A DNA stretch of 64,000 nucleotides from Plasmodium malariae (GCF_900090045.1 NC_041785.1:1-64000), one strand, 5' to 3'. Counted from the first letter of the stretch, positions 24,538 to 38,795 are shown. Numbers and translations: made by a program. Notes: a model not told the origin generated them from the sequence alone.

Positions 24538-27300
24538 ATTAAAATTCACATTTTATATTTTTTTCAGTGGAAAATCTAATACCCACTGACATATATTATA
24601 CACACTAGAGAGAATTTATTAATAAATAAAATAAAGTAAAAATAAACAAATGAATACGTATATATATAAATTATTAACATAATCATATAGAAATTATTCA
24701 GCGAAAGGAATAAAATAAATACAATACTATTTCAGAAATTAGTAACAGGAAAATCCCTTTATACATGAAATTTTCTTGAGAAGGAAAAACACATAATTTT
24801 AGAACATAAATATATAATTCAAAACGATAAATGATACCTTGGGTTATTAAACAATAACATGAAAAATTTTTATTACATAAGTGCTAAAACAGATTCGTAA
24901 TATAAAGAATCGTCAAAAACACCATCGTTAATATTATTATATAAAATAAAAAAAAATTGGAAAAAAAAGTATTCAAAAAAAAAAAACATTTTTTTTTCCC
25001 TTTATATAAGCTTTATTTAAAATTATATTATTATATGATCCCACGAAATTATATAGAATTGAAATTTAACCCAATATACACCAGTTATAACATAGTTATC
25101 TTCTTGTAGAAGTTATTATATATATCATTGCCGTAATGATACTTATGCATGATGACAAGAAAAATGGGTTGTACCGTTGGTATAATTTTAATTGAAAAAA
25201 TCCTAAACGTCAGCTAATAATTGATAAGTATGTTTTTCTAATGATCTATTCTTAATTTTTTTTTCCTTAAATACCCTTTTATATATGTAACATCCAAGGG
25301 AATTAAATTAATGGATATACGATAAATAAATAATATATAAAAATTACATTATAATTATAACGTTTTCACCAAATTAAATGGTAATATCAAGTAAGAGTAT
25401 TTATTCTACTATATTTCACTTTTATTCATTTTATAGAAAAAAATAAATAAAACATGTATTTCCATAAATGTAAAATCAGGTAACACGATAATATGTAAAA
25501 ATTCAGAAAAATAGAAAAATAATTTTTCTTTACATGAAGTTCTAGATACAAATCCATTTTATACTTTCCATGTAATTTATCTTATACATATTACTTTACA
25601 TGTGATATTTTAGTAATGCTGGCTTTTTTGTTCGTCAGGTAAAAATTTCAAGTACTGCTATAATTTATTAATTAGAAATTTCAAATTAAGAATACATTTT
25701 ATTTACTTTACATAAGTATGCATGGTTTTAGACATTATAACATATCTACGTTGTAGTTATTTATTTATATTGGAGTTTTTGTATGTTACATATTATCAAA
25801 TTTAAAATAATTAAAAAACATATATGTATTGCGGAAATAATTATAAATTATTGTAACATTGCCATTTTCATATAAAAAGAATAAATCCATGAATTTTAAC
25901 AACAAAGAGTTACCAGATTTTATTTTTCATTACAACTTTAATAATCATAAATTTATATAAAAGTAGGTTCCCCATATATAATACATACTACTAGTAAAAG
26001 TAAAGACACTACATAATTTTTTATATTTTTTTAATTTTTATTTTTAATTTTACAATATTATATATATATATATATGGGATTATGTGTATTTTAGTTTACA
26101 AAATTTGCTACAGAAATAAATAAAAGTTATAATGTTTAAAATACATGAAGAAAAAAGTTACAATAAATATTCTATTATGATATATATTTTGCTCCACTAA
26201 AAACGCGTATATTCAAAAACCTTAAATATCCACAGTATTTTTAGTTAAAAATGTGATGTGTAAAATATAACTGTTTTTGTTACAAAAACGAATATTTATT
26301 TTTATTATTTTACAATATAAAAATATATATATATATTTATTTAATAATAGTACATTTATTTCTTATATACACATATATATTATATAAATGAAATTAAATA
26401 TTATAATAACATACTGTGATGTTTTTATATTAACTAAAAGAGAAAAAAGAATTAGAGCATATATATATATTTAACTTTATATTATATGTAAGGTAATTAT
26501 TATAAAATTCTAATAATAATACATTTGAAATAATTAGGTATTAAATGTATAAGCGTCTATTTGGTTACAAGAATTTATAATACTCGGAATTATTAGTTAA
26601 CTATAAATGTTTCATTTTTTTAACCATTAATTTTTTATTACAATATTATATCTCTATATTTTATGAATTTAATAATTTAAACATATATTAAAAACGAATT
26701 TACAGTAAATACGCACTATAATATATTTATCATAATATCTCATCTATAATAAAAATAAATTAATTTTGCTTTTTACAAAAACTAAAAAAATTATCCACTT
26801 TTGGTTTTATAAAATACAGAACAAGTCATGTATAATTAATTTTAAATATATAATACATTTTATTAGTTTGGCGACTAAATTACCAATTTGAACTAAAAGA
26901 AAAGTAAATGTAAATAAAGCACGTTCCACATTATAAGATTAAAAACAAGTAATTATATATGAATTTAACGAAATAATATTAAATGAACTTTTTAATAGTA
27001 ACTTTATTAAACGTACTTATATTTCCTATACCAATATTCTTATATGCACATATATATATTATGATAAAATATTAAATTCTGAGAATTCCTAAAAATACCA
27101 ATTTAAAAAATAAAATAATTAAATTAACAAAAATTTAAAAAAATATATACTTTTATTTTATCTTAAAACAGTTATGTATATTCAGGTTGTATTATACAAA
27201 TTAGTTAACTGTAAATACTCTTTTTATGAATGTAATATTTTTATGAATACTACATAAGTTTTTTTTAGAATTTAAAAATTATTCCTGGGAATGAACTTGA
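24538..27300. other. convergent 3' flanks, no gene
   Basis: The PIR 3' flank aligns by eye with 12518-14100: the GCATGATGACAAG block near 25147, the CCCTTTTATATATGTAACAT block near 25270 and a (TA)n tract near 26055. The rest is AT-rich sequence leading into the 3' side of the fam gene at 27301. I see no coding pattern. Confidence 0.55.
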
Positions 27301-28199
27301 CTAAAAATAACAAATTTTACAATTATTTTCCTTCATCTTTTCATATTTTTCAATTTTTTTAAAGGTATATCCAATACCTAATATAAACAAAAATATTACA
27401 AAAATTAAAACTACTGAACCAGCTACTAAAACATATTGAGATACACCAAAATTTTTACATTTCTCACTTCCTACCGCGCATACATGTTCTGCATTACGAA
27501 GTTCAGTACATTTATAAATTAAAACTAATGCCTTAGATAACGAAGTAAACACTAATCCCATAAATAAAGCAAAAAATATTGGGATAGCACGTGAAACTAT
27601 CATTCTACGTCTTTTTATATTATGAGTCATTTTATTAATTTTCATATCACTTTTATCAAAGGTTTCTAATAGATTGAATATTTTTTTTTCAAAATATTTA
27701 TCCATACTATTATGGGAAGACTTTATTTTTTTAGGTACTTTGTTCCACTCCCTTCCATTTAATGCCGTTGTTCTAAATTTTTTGATTTTGGATACATTTT
27801 CTTCATTATTTTTAGAATTATCTTCATTTAGCAATTTATTATATTTAAAGTTACATCCTATAACATCATTTAATTTTATATACATTGAATCTTCTGATAG
27901 TTGTCTATTAGTTGTTAAAAATAAATCTCCATCTAATTTATACTTCTTACATAATGTTTTACTAAAGTTATTCTAAAAAAAAAACAAACGTAAACATTTA
28001 TTATTTTTAAATATATATATTTCTATACTAAGAAAATAATTTTGAAAGCAAGAAATAAATAAAAAGCAAAAAACCAAAAAAAATTAAAAAAAAATATTAA
28101 ATATTATTATCATACTATACTATTATAATGACATATCAAAATTAAAATAACGAATGCAAGGATTTTAATACTGATGAAAGACCTGTACATTTCTTCCAT
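27301..28199 (-). CDS. fam-l/fam-m related exported protein with canonical PEXEL
   Basis: Two-exon exported protein of unknown function. Exon 1 is 28199-28116 (28 codons, MEEMYRSFISIKILAFVILI..., hydrophobic leader, donor GTATGA). Exon 2 is 27972-27301 after TTTTTTAG, opening NNFSKTLCKKYKLDG, TAG stop. The product is about 251 residues. RQLSE at about 51-55 is a full PEXEL (RxLxE), the only canonical one among the fam genes here. KYFEKKIF lies at about 120-127. Transmembrane segments are at about 154-175 and 207-230; the short loop between them has three cysteines (KC...VC...KC). The tail KKIEKYEKMK ends with two cysteines (CKICYF). It is the first fam gene of cassette 2, in a distinct subgroup shared with the pseudogene at 31896-32688. 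It could equally be annotated simply as a Plasmodium exported protein. Confidence 0.85.
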
Positions 28200-31100
28200 T
28201 GTTTACATAAATATTAATAAGTATAGATTAATAAAAATATTAACAATATTCAAAATTTTTAAAATAATAAAAGTTGTTATTCATACAATTATTTATGATA
28301 TGTTTATCTTATATATCTCAAAATGTATTTATATAAATATAAATATTATTAAATATTTCAATAAAAAGAAAACATTGAAGTTGATTTAGTATAATTTGTA
28401 TAGGGGGCTATTAAAAAGAAAGGTATATATTAGAAAACACTTTGGATAAAAATAATTATAAAATTTTAATGCGTTCTTTATAAATAAGTGAAATTTTTTT
28501 CTTTATTGATTTTTTTAAAAATGAAAAAAAAAAAAAGTTTAGTTATAATAATATCCAAAATTATTAAATCAATGACAATAATATTTAGTTTATTTAATAG
28601 AAAGCATACATTGTAGAAAATGGGCACAAATATATATTAAGAAGCTAGCTATTGTTACAGCTTCTATGCAATTGATATTTCTAATATTATACATGTTTTT
28701 TTTATCGTTTTGTGATATATGTATCGTATTATCTATTATTAAAGTAAAAATAGTAGTAAAGGATTATGTTATTAGTAATATATTTTTTATTATATTATAT
28801 GTATGTTAGTACAATTTTAAAAAAATATGTTCTTTTATAATTATATATTTATAATGTAAAATTTATAACTAGTAATAAATATACAATTTATATATATATT
28901 TTGAAACACTATAATAATAAGGGACATATATGCTTATAATGATTTTATAATATTATACATAGATGTAAATCCTATAAATAATTTACAATATGTAATGAAA
29001 AATTTCTAATTTTATAAATTCCATATGTTTTTTTCTTTTTTAAATATAAATAAATGTATATTCACAGAAATGCTAATTCTTCTAAAAAATAGAAAAACAA
29101 AAATCTTGATAAAATTTGTTCACTATAATACCACTCTATATAATTAAATAATTTAAAAAATAATTATAGCCATATAATATCATAAGCATATTTACCACAT
29201 AAAATATAATTTTAATTTATATAAATGTATAATATAAAACATTTTGAAATATAGTTAATATATTATCATTATGGATGAAAAATTTTGAAAAAACACGTCA
29301 TATATTATTTTATATAATAGATACTAAAAAATATATTTTTAAAAGGAAATGAAAACAATAATATTTTTATATAGCATATAAATTTCTTTTAACCAGAAGA
29401 TTATTTTATATATTTATATTTTTACGCTTTGTTCATTATAACACAACTATTAATTATAAATTAATTATATATAGAATATAATTACTTAAAAAAAAAGGAA
29501 GAAATATTTAAATTGTTACAGTTAATATAATTTTTTGGAATTACATAATGAAATTGAAAATATTGAAATAAATATATATTTATTCCATTACTTTATATGT
29601 ATATATTTCAAGATTCATTATAACACCGGTTTTATATTTTTTGCTGATTTTTTTCATTTCATAAACAATTATATTGATGAATTAATTTTGTTTACATAAA
29701 AACGAGCTAACACATAAAAATTAGTAAAATTAAAAGTATAAAACTTATAATATTAAATAAATTATAACATATAAATTTTATATAATATAATGAAGAGAAT
29801 ACGTTAACTTTTATGCGCTTTCAAAAACATTTGAGAATACTTATTTATTTTAAATTTTTTTTCGCTTTTCTTTTATTCAATATAAAAATTTACTGATTTA
29901 TTTATTTAATTTCATCAATATTAAGCATACAAATTTTTCCCGTCTCTCAGTATATTTAATATTGTATGATTCATAATATATTTAAAACAGAAATAAATCA
30001 ACAATTACATACGAGAAGTAATAATATTATAAACGTAAGTATATCTTCATTTATTGATCAAGTACTTTATTAGTTAAACCTAATAAGGGCCTACATACAT
30101 ATATTAAAAATTAGAATTAAGCTAAATTTAAAAAAAGTTTGAGTAATATTTTGATTTCCAAAAAAAAACTATTAAACATACACATTAAATTTTGAACCTC
30201 AAAATATAAGCAAAGAAAAAAAAAAAATATACAAAACACATTAAATTTTTTATTAGATCATAAATTTTTTTATTCGTAATACTAGAAATTTTAAACTCAA
30301 TTTATGTAATTTCAACTATATCTTTAAATGAAAATGTAATATGTAAGCTTTCTTATGATCTTTAAAATACATTTTCAAATATACATACTCTGTAATTAAT
30401 AAATCAAATATTAATTTTAATTAGGGTTTTCAGTTTAAATTTAAATAATCGCAATATTAAAAAAATAAGAAAATATAATATGTGAGATTCTGTTATATAT
30501 AATGTATCAAAAACGATGTAAATTATTTTTATATAATTTAACCATTAATATGCAACATATTAATATACTAATTAAAATATTATGAAGCCTACATAATTAA
30601 TAAAAGCATAATAATCCATTCATAAATTAACTTATATATACTACATAAATTTCCTTTATGTTACCTTTATATAATTCAAAAAAAGGTTAATATAAAGAAT
30701 AAACTCTCAATAATTCATATAAACCACTAATAGTTATTAGTATATTCATTATTCTGGTACTAATCCGGTAAACGGACGCATAGAGAAAATATATAATGTA
30801 TCAGAAATGAATAAATAACAATCTATACATATTGATTATATTAAAAAATATAATTATACTTATAAGCGATTTACATTTTATTTTATTTCTGAATGAATTT
30901 AATTATAAATATATTAAACAATTTGTTAATAATTATATCTTTAGTGCGAACAAGATGTGTAATTCTCGAATAATACATACTAATATCAGACTAAAAATGA
31001 TTCATATATGTAATAAATAATACTGTCAAAAACAAAAAAGAATATTGACAATCTCTTTTTTATTATGTGTAACTGTGAATTACCTGTAAAACAGGTTTGT

Positions 31101-31895
31101 ATCTAACCATTTCTTATGGTTATATATAAAATCATAAATTGGACATAATTCCTTAGTTTAGTCATAAAGCTTTATTAATTCTATAACTGATAATTTACTA
31201 TTTATAGATAATTCTTAAATACAATATTATTTTTTTATATAGTTATTATTATACATTTAAATTATTTAGAATTTTAAACATACTCAAATCATGTTTGTAG
31301 TAGGTAGGTATGACAATACATTTATTATAACACTATAATAAATATTAAATTTACCTATTAAAAAAAAAGATATATGCACATTTCTTTATATTACATAATA
31401 AAAAAGATACTAACAATTAAAATAAATAGTCTCCTTTATTAATTGCATCATGAAATAATTATATTGATACAAAATAAAGCAAAAGAATGAAAACAAAATA
31501 AATGCCACTATTTCGTGTCAACAATGAGAATATTTCTACTAAATTAACTAATAATATGAAATGTACCTTATTATAAATATTTCATTGTACAATCTTTTAT
31601 TCCCCATACAAATATCCTTAAATACACATAAATATTATGCCAAAATATTAAATTAACAACAACCATATATTTAATATACTAATTTAAAAAATAAATCATT
31701 GAAACATACTAAAGAACAGCAATACGTATTTTTATATTTTATATCAAAATAGTTATGTAAAAATTGGAGATATTCTAAAAATTAACTGCATGTTATATTT
31801 TTAACGATATTATATATCTTATTCTTTTAAATTAAAAGTTTTTCTTACTAAAGAACTTAACTGTTTATAGCAAATTTTAGAGTTTTTTGCCTTTA
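28200..31895. other. fam upstream region, mostly AT-rich
   Basis: No intact gene. A weak form of the E1 block is visible near 28570-28620. A less AT-rich patch at about 30735-30880 has coding character. Short frames such as 28174-28389 are antisense to the fam leader exon or AT noise. Confidence 0.5.
30735..30885 (+). pseudogene. small unidentified coding-like relic
   Basis: The plus-strand frame reads YIHYSGTNPVNGRIEKIYN, then after a TAA continues in the same frame as HIDYIKKYNYTYKRFTFYF. The patch CCGGTAAACGGACGC is unusually GC-rich for this DNA. No family recognised. Its distance upstream of the fam start at 28199 (about 2.5 kb) is like that of the relic near 42414 from the fam start at 39920. 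Confidence 0.22.
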
Positions 31896-32688
31896 TCATT
31901 CATATTTTACCTTTTTCATCAAATAATAAATAATTGCCATTATAATTAAGAAAATCATAAAACAGAAAAATACCAAATTTGTCTATACAAGAGATTCTAA
32001 TTTGTTTATAGTATTTGACCAGTTAGTATCATAAATTGTTACAATGAAAAATATCTAAGGTGCGAATCCTGTTAATAAAAGTAAAGACGTTGGAATAAAC
32101 ATTAAAGCTATCTTTCTGTATATTATTCCTTTTGTAATATTTCTATTAATTTTAGGGTTTTTTGTAATTTTATCTTTGGAATCTAATTAATTGAATATTT
32201 TTTTTTCAAAAAAAGTATCTACAGTATTAAGTAAAGAATGTTTTTTTTCGTAGATGTTTTATCCGTTTCTACTTATTTAATGGATTTTTATTAATTCCTC
32301 GTTTTTGAGACGATTTCTTTGTTATTATTAAATACATTTTTCTTTGCTTCTAATAATTTTTTACTGTGCCTATTAACTGATGTACCTTCATAAGATTTTA
32401 CACCCACCGATTCCTCTATTAGTATACAATTATGTTCTAAATATAAATGACACTTTATCGTATTTTACTTCTTATCCAATGACACATAACTGTTATTCTA
32501 AAAAAAAAAAAACGTATACAATTAATATTTTGTATATTATATATTTCCGTACTAAGAAAATATTATTCTTAAAAATTAAATATGATATATTATTATAATA
32601 CCTCATTATTGTTATAATGGAATATCCAAATTAAAAGAGTAAATGCAAGAATTTTAACAAAATTGAGAGACTTAAGGATTTTTTTCAT
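31896..32688 (-). pseudogene. fam-l/fam-m related pseudogene
   Basis: Exon 1 is intact: 32688-32602, 29 codons, MKKILKSLNFVKILAFTLLI..., donor GTATTA. Exon 2 starts at 32497 after a poly(T)-TAG acceptor, but reaches TAA at 32467-32465 after ten codons. Further stops and at least one frameshift follow, since the distance to the terminal TGA at about 31896 is not a multiple of three. Recognisable pieces include FFEKKIF followed by a Lys-rich helix, a hydrophobic run with FIPTSLLLLTG, and a second hydrophobic segment before KKVKYE. It is closest to the fam gene at 27301 (same NN-type start of exon 2 and FEKKIFN with an Asp/Lys-rich continuation). Second fam gene of cassette 2. Confidence 0.85.
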
Positions 32689-35600
32689 TTTTTACTTTTT
32701 AAATGTCATCATATATATGCAACAGTATAAATGATATCTAAATTTTAAATACTACAATTGATAGAATAAACTATTTATATTATTATTTTTTACTTATTTT
32801 TCATTAAATGTAATAAATTGAATGTTTCAGTTATAACATATATTAAATTTTACAAATGTAATATATTATTAAAAAGGTTTTAATATAATTTATACATAGA
32901 GTTACTATAAAAATAAATTATTATTAAAATTATTTTAATAAATCTAAATAATAAATATTTAAAATATTTAAGTTAATTTATTAATAGTATTAATATGGAA
33001 GTTTTTTCTTTATTTATCTGTGCCAAAAAAAAGAAAACATATAATACTACTCCAAAATTGGACAATAGATAAAATAAAGGAAAATCAAAAATTATTAAAT
33101 AAGTCATAAAAATTTCTCATTTATTTAAGAGAATATATAACATGGAGAATATGTCTATTCATATATATTCAATTGATAATTATGATATTTTATGTTACCA
33201 AGAACATATATTAGTTTTATCCATATTTTATGCTCTGTTTCTTGTTATAGTTAATTGATATTAATTAATTGACAATGAAAATAATAGAAAAGGAATGAGA
33301 AGTTATGAAAAATATTTTTGATTACATAAAGTGCCTATTAATATCTATACAAAAAAATGTCTTCATTTAACAGCTAATGTAAATTAATAAAATAAAATAC
33401 ATATTTACAAAAAATAATATATGAATTTACGTATACATTTAAAAGTAATACATTTATGATCGTTATATTCTTGTATAACAATTCTACGATATTATATCTT
33501 TTATCTAAATCTGAATACAAAAGATATTTTTTTAAAGAAATGATTAAAAATTCTTAATTTCCATATATAAATTATACCTTTCAAAAATGTATATAAATAT
33601 ATACAGATAGATATTTTAATATAATAATAAATAAAAAGGTAAAAATCCATTTAGTATAAAAATATTATTCGCAATTCAATAATTTCTATAAAAAATTTAT
33701 ATCCATATTTTCTTAAAATAGATGGTAGCAAAAAAACGTAAATATATTATATATAAAAAGATCTTAAAAAATTCTAGCGAATATAAAGAATTTACTAATT
33801 TTTTTTATGAATTAATTTAAATAAAATTCTCCTATTTTCATTTTAATATATGTTGTTCATGAATTATTTTTTCAGAAAATATAAGCAGATATTATTTTCA
33901 AATAATATAAATATTTGTTATAATGAGAAAATTATTATATATCTTATTAATTTTAACCTTTTTTTATTTACAATAAAAATAGTAATGATAATAATATATT
34001 ATTATTTTAAAAAATATATTATTATTGACAAAAAAAAAAAAAAAATTTAATAAATTTCAAAAAAAGAAAACAATTATTACGGTTAAGATATATTTTTTTA
34101 ATCATTAAAGTTGAAAAAGGTGATATAATTATATATTATTCAATTACATTATACATATTGTAAAGTTCATAATGATTCATATTCACTATCTTTTGTACGC
34201 TTTTATGTATTCAACGATATATATTTTAAATAATTAAACAAAGGTTTTTACATAAAAATTGGGATACCTCTTAAATATTGGTAAAAACGAAGCTTGTAAC
34301 ATGTATGTTAAGAAATAAAATAGAAAAAGTAAAGAATTCTATATAATGCATTAAAATTAAAATGTTAATTTGTTCATGTTCTCATGTATTCTACGCTATG
34401 TTCATTCTTCTTAAACATTTTTTCCATTTCTCTTTTATTTTGTAATTATATTTAATTATTCATTTGTTTAATTCTATCAAGAATATAAACATAATTTTTT
34501 TTGTCATCAAATTATTTTTTTCATAAATATTTATAAATCCTTATAAAACAAGTTTAAATCATAATTATGTATGTATAATTATAGTTTAATAGATATAATA
34601 TTCCTATTATTTATTGGTGCAGTATAATGAAGCTCAAAAATAATAACCCCTTAAAAAAACATTCTACTAAAAATTAAATTACAAAAGTGATTACTGAATA
34701 TTTCATAGATATAACATAAATAATAAACTCTTAATTCCAATTCTAAAATTCAAATATTCATAGATGAATTATATTTAAGAAAGTGCTACTTCTTTTTTCT
34801 AATATTTTATTAAAAATATTTCATTATTAGTTTGAAAGTATTATTAATAATATTGACGATACTTTCTCTATAACACTTTAAATGTTATAAATTAATTTCT
34901 TAATATAATTGTAGACATATTAATATTAAAAAAAATGTAAAAAAATACCTACTTATTATTCCATTAACCTAAAAAGTATATATATTTTTTAATTATACCA
35001 TATGACAATTTATATTATTACAGGAGCATAATGCAATTATATAAATACTCTATTAAAAAAAGATGAATAAAATAATTTTTTATATTGCCTATTTATATGT
35101 TATTAAAGTTAATTAATTTATTTAATTTTTGAATAACTTAGAAAAAGCAAATAGCTGTTAAATCGTAACACATTCTTTAATTTCAATATAACATTCGATC
35201 AATTAATTTTCACAAATTTGAATTAACACTACAATTAGGTGCAATAATAAAATAATAATTGTTTTTATCTCATCATTAAATCATAATTATGTTGAATTTT
35301 GAGGTTAGAAAGTAATATTAAATAATCTATAATTAAAAAAAATATTATTTTATTATATACATATAACGTCACACATATGCTATTTAAAAAGCACCAGAAG
35401 TGTTTTTAAAAGATTTTCAAAATTTTTACTTTTTATGGCATATTTCATATAAAGTGTAATCCATGGAATAAATATGAAGACATTTTTAGTGAAAAATAAA
35501 ATATATCCTTACCTCTGTAAAACATATTATTTATATACATTTATTTAAAGAAAAAACAGACCTATCTATTGTCAATTTAACAATAATATTATATTTTTTT

Positions 35601-36026
35601 AATAACCTAAAGTAATAATCATTTTAGAATAGACCTAGATAAAAAATGTAAAGCAAAAAATTTTTAGTCAAATAGAAATTAACATTAATAATATTATATC
35701 AATTATTCAATTATACATCAATTTTAATTCAAATATATATATTTTTCATGAGATATATTTTAATTCAAAAACATACGTATAGTGTCAAAATATTTAATAA
35801 AGTTGAAGTCTTCCATTAAAATACAAGTGGAGAAGTAAGAAAATATCAAAAATTCTATTTACAAAAAAAAGCTGAGAACATATATTATTACTCATTTCTA
35901 TAAAAAATACAAGAATATTTAGACGTATTTATATAATGTAATAAGTAATTATTTTTCTTCAGTTTATTACTAATTATATTTTGCTACCTACTAAATACCA
36001 TTTTTCAAAAAGATACATATTACTTT
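32689..36026. other. AT-rich intergenic region
   Basis: No gene supported. A weak E1-like block (AGAATATATAACATGGAGAATATG) lies near 33128-33152, about 440 bp upstream of the fam pseudogene start. Open frames such as 33850-34050 consist almost only of N, K, I, F and Y and look like noise. The right end is the 3' flank of the next fam gene. Confidence 0.55.
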
Positions 36027-36983
36027 TTATTCATGTGATTTTTTTCTAAACTTGATATTTTCATATTTTATAACTTTTCTATAGTAATAAACCATCCCTA
36101 ATATAAAGATGACAACTAATATAAATATAGGTAAACAATATAAAAAAATATTCGATATCAAACTTATGGTAGAATGTTCTAACTCAATGAAAGAGAACAA
36201 CGACGAAATATATCCTTCTACATACCACCATTCGAGTTTTTAAAGGGATATTTACGGTTAACAACCCTGATAACTCCAACAAATCTTTTTGTAAAAAATG
36301 CCTTAATGAAAAATCTAATATGGGTATTATCAATAACAATATAAGTAGTGAAATTAAAACAATTTTTATTCCTCGTTTCCTACGTATTAATTTTTCATAT
36401 TCCTTATAATTAATTATCTTGTAGTTTTTAAGGCTATCTTTATAATCAAGTTCTCTGAATATTTGTTTTTCAAAATAGGAATACTTTTTCGTTTTAGGTA
36501 TACTATATTGATTTTTGTGAGTTTTTTTACTGTACCCCTCAAAATATAATGAACCTTTATGTGAATGTCTGTGTCTTTCAGTGTTTTCTTTTACATTATT
36601 ACATATATTTTTTTTTCTGTTAAATCCATTATTTGACATCCCTTCTTTTATCACTGAAATATTTATATCCTTATCTTGTTTACATTTCGATAGCAATCGA
36701 TAACTTCTTGCATTTATTGTTCTACCAGGTTTGTACTTTTTATCCATATATTTATTAAAAGTTTTCTAAAAAAAGTAAAAAAAGTAAATATTCTTTATTT
36801 AAACAGACAAATAATCTCATTCTAAAAAAACGAATTAATTGAAATAAACAATAATAAAATTAATAATACAAATTTCTTTGAATAATATTATTATACTATG
36901 TCGTCGCAGAAATTACGTATCCATGTTAAAAGCATAAACAATGAAATTTTAATAAATAAGAACAACTTAATTTTTTGTTCCAT
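36027..36983 (-). pseudogene. fam-l/fam-m type gene with one frameshift
   Basis: Exon 1 is 36983-36897 (29 codons, MEQKIKLFLFIKISLF..., the commonest fam leader; donor GTATAA). Exon 2 starts at 36765 (KTFNKYMDKKYKPGRT) with RLLSK at residues 52-56 and YSYFEKQIFRELDYKDSLKN. Transmembrane segment 1 ends IIPILDFSLRHF. The frame is lost near a five-base T run (36237-36241) and stops at 36184. In another frame the expected second transmembrane segment and the family tail (KVIKYENIKFRKK) continue to TAA at 36029-36027. One base in a homopolymer is therefore the only visible defect. It may be a real pseudogene or an assembly indel. It is related to the fam gene at 38958 (same PILD-SLR motif), start-to-start 2937 bp. 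Confidence 0.82.
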
Positions 36984-37370
36984 CCTAGAAGTTTTAAATA
37001 TTTTAATATATTCAGAATGTATTATAATTATAATTACGTATTATGCATACAATGATATAGAATACTACATATATTTTTAAAATTTCTTCTTATTATATTT
37101 TCATAGAATGATAATAATATATATATATAAAATGCATTTTACAATGCGGAACAAATAATATACATTTTAATATGTTTTGTGAATTTTTAAAATTTATATT
37201 TATATAAAAAAATAACTTTAATTAAAGTACGATAATTTAAATTTATTTACAATTATTCAAAATAGGTAAGTTTATTATATAATATAATATAGTTATCAGA
37301 TGTATTTTTAAAAAAAATTTTTCATGGTAAAAAAAAAAATATAACTTATAATAAAATTTCAAAATTTCCA

Positions 37371-37552
37371 GTATATTTACAGCATAAAATGTATAGAATA
37401 TAGATGTATTTCTATGATTTATGTATAATGAAAACAATTTACAATTTTACTTATGTTTTCCTAATATTATTTCTAATTTATAAGACTTTACATTTGAAAA
37501 AAATTAGTTACTATTGTTATGTAATATTAATTATTATAACTATATAATAATT
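37371..37552 (-). promoter_or_regulatory. conserved upstream blocks E1 and E2
   Basis: E1 core AAAATGTATAGAATATAGAT (37386 on). E2 AATATTAATTATTATAACTA (37522 on). They lie about 390 and 540 bp upstream of the fam start at 36983. Confidence 0.38.
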
Positions 37553-38760
37553 GTAATAATTAATAATGTATTCAATAATTTGTACAACTTTTTATGTTTT
37601 ATAAAATACATCATATTCTTTATTTGTCATTTAAGTAGGTACACTAAATTATTGCTTATAATATATACTGCATCCTCAATGTATAACATACTATTCAATC
37701 AATAAAAAAATATATATTTAAAAAGTAAATTAGGACATATTTTTTATTATTAAATAATATTTAAAAAAAATTTTAAATTAATCTTAATTTATAAATTTAT
37801 TTCTAAATGAAAATTTACTAAATTTATCAGCTTAATATTTTTATTTTTTACATAAACATATATAGTTTAAGAAATATTAATATATTATAGAAAAAAGAAC
37901 AACACATTACAATGAGGTTAGAATGTTTTTTAAAATTCCACAGTTTAAAAATATTCCAAATGATATATTTTTACTCACTATAATTATATGCAGGTTATAA
38001 TATATAAATCATATACAAAAATGTGTAAATAAATAATTTTACAAAATATATTATTATATAACATATTATTGACAATTTTTCGGCTAATATATTATAATTT
38101 GTTTTGTCATTTACATATATATGTTGTCACTAATAAAATTATATAGATTTATATAAAATAGTGAATACAAATAAATAAAAATTCCTTTTTTAATAATACT
38201 TATAGCAATAAAAATTACCTATTTAATTATTGCTTCCTCACGAAAGCTGTAATCCAAGGAATTAAAATTATAAAATTAAAATGTGATCAAAAAATTACCA
38301 TACAAATTCTATATAAAATATTCTTTTATTCATATGTTAAAAATATAATGATATTCCAACGAAAAATTTAATAAATTTTGAACAAAACAAAAACAATTAA
38401 ATTTGAAGTACATTTAAAAAAAAAAAAATCATAAATACCATAAATATATTCACTTTTTCATTTTTTACAAAACATATTATGTTTATTTTTAATTTTAAAA
38501 GATAATGCATTTTAATAATAATCTCAAAAAATATTAATTTCATAATGGAAAACGAGATAAAATATAAAGTGTCACTTTTTATATTTAAAATATAAATTAA
38601 TGAATTAATTCAATAAAAGAGTATTAATTGTACTATTATATATTAATTTTAACGTACAAATATATAATTTTCTTAAAACGTTTCTTATATATACAGATAT
38701 TTTTAATATGAAACCATAATATTTTATTTATTTGAATTAACATATTAAAAATTAAAAATA

Positions 38761-38795
38761 TTTCAAACATTCAAATTCACAAATAAAATAAAAAC
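38761..38795 (-). other. conserved fam 3'-flank block
   Basis: TTTCAAACATTCAAATTCAC on plus, beginning 197 bp beyond the stop of the fam gene at 38958; same block and spacing as at four other fam genes. Confidence 0.45.

Larger units (their letters stand above)
22440..33200. repeat. cassette copy 2: PIR pseudogene, fam, fam pseudogene
   Basis: Second block of the PIR(+)-fam(-)-fam(-) layout. PIR start to first fam start is 4814 bp, and first to second fam start 4489 bp, nearly the same as in copies 1 and 3. Two of the three genes are broken. Its fam genes belong to a different subgroup from those of copies 1 and 3, so gene content diverged or was replaced while spacing was kept. Confidence 0.65.

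Noticed and set aside
28174..28389. 71-codon open frame on plus
   Set aside because: Begins opposite the fam leader exon and continues as I/K/N low complexity; the fam gene explains the conserved part.
33850..34050. 66-codon open frame on plus
   Set aside because: Ends in a poly(K) run from a poly(A) tract, has N/I/K/Y noise composition and no relatives in the window.
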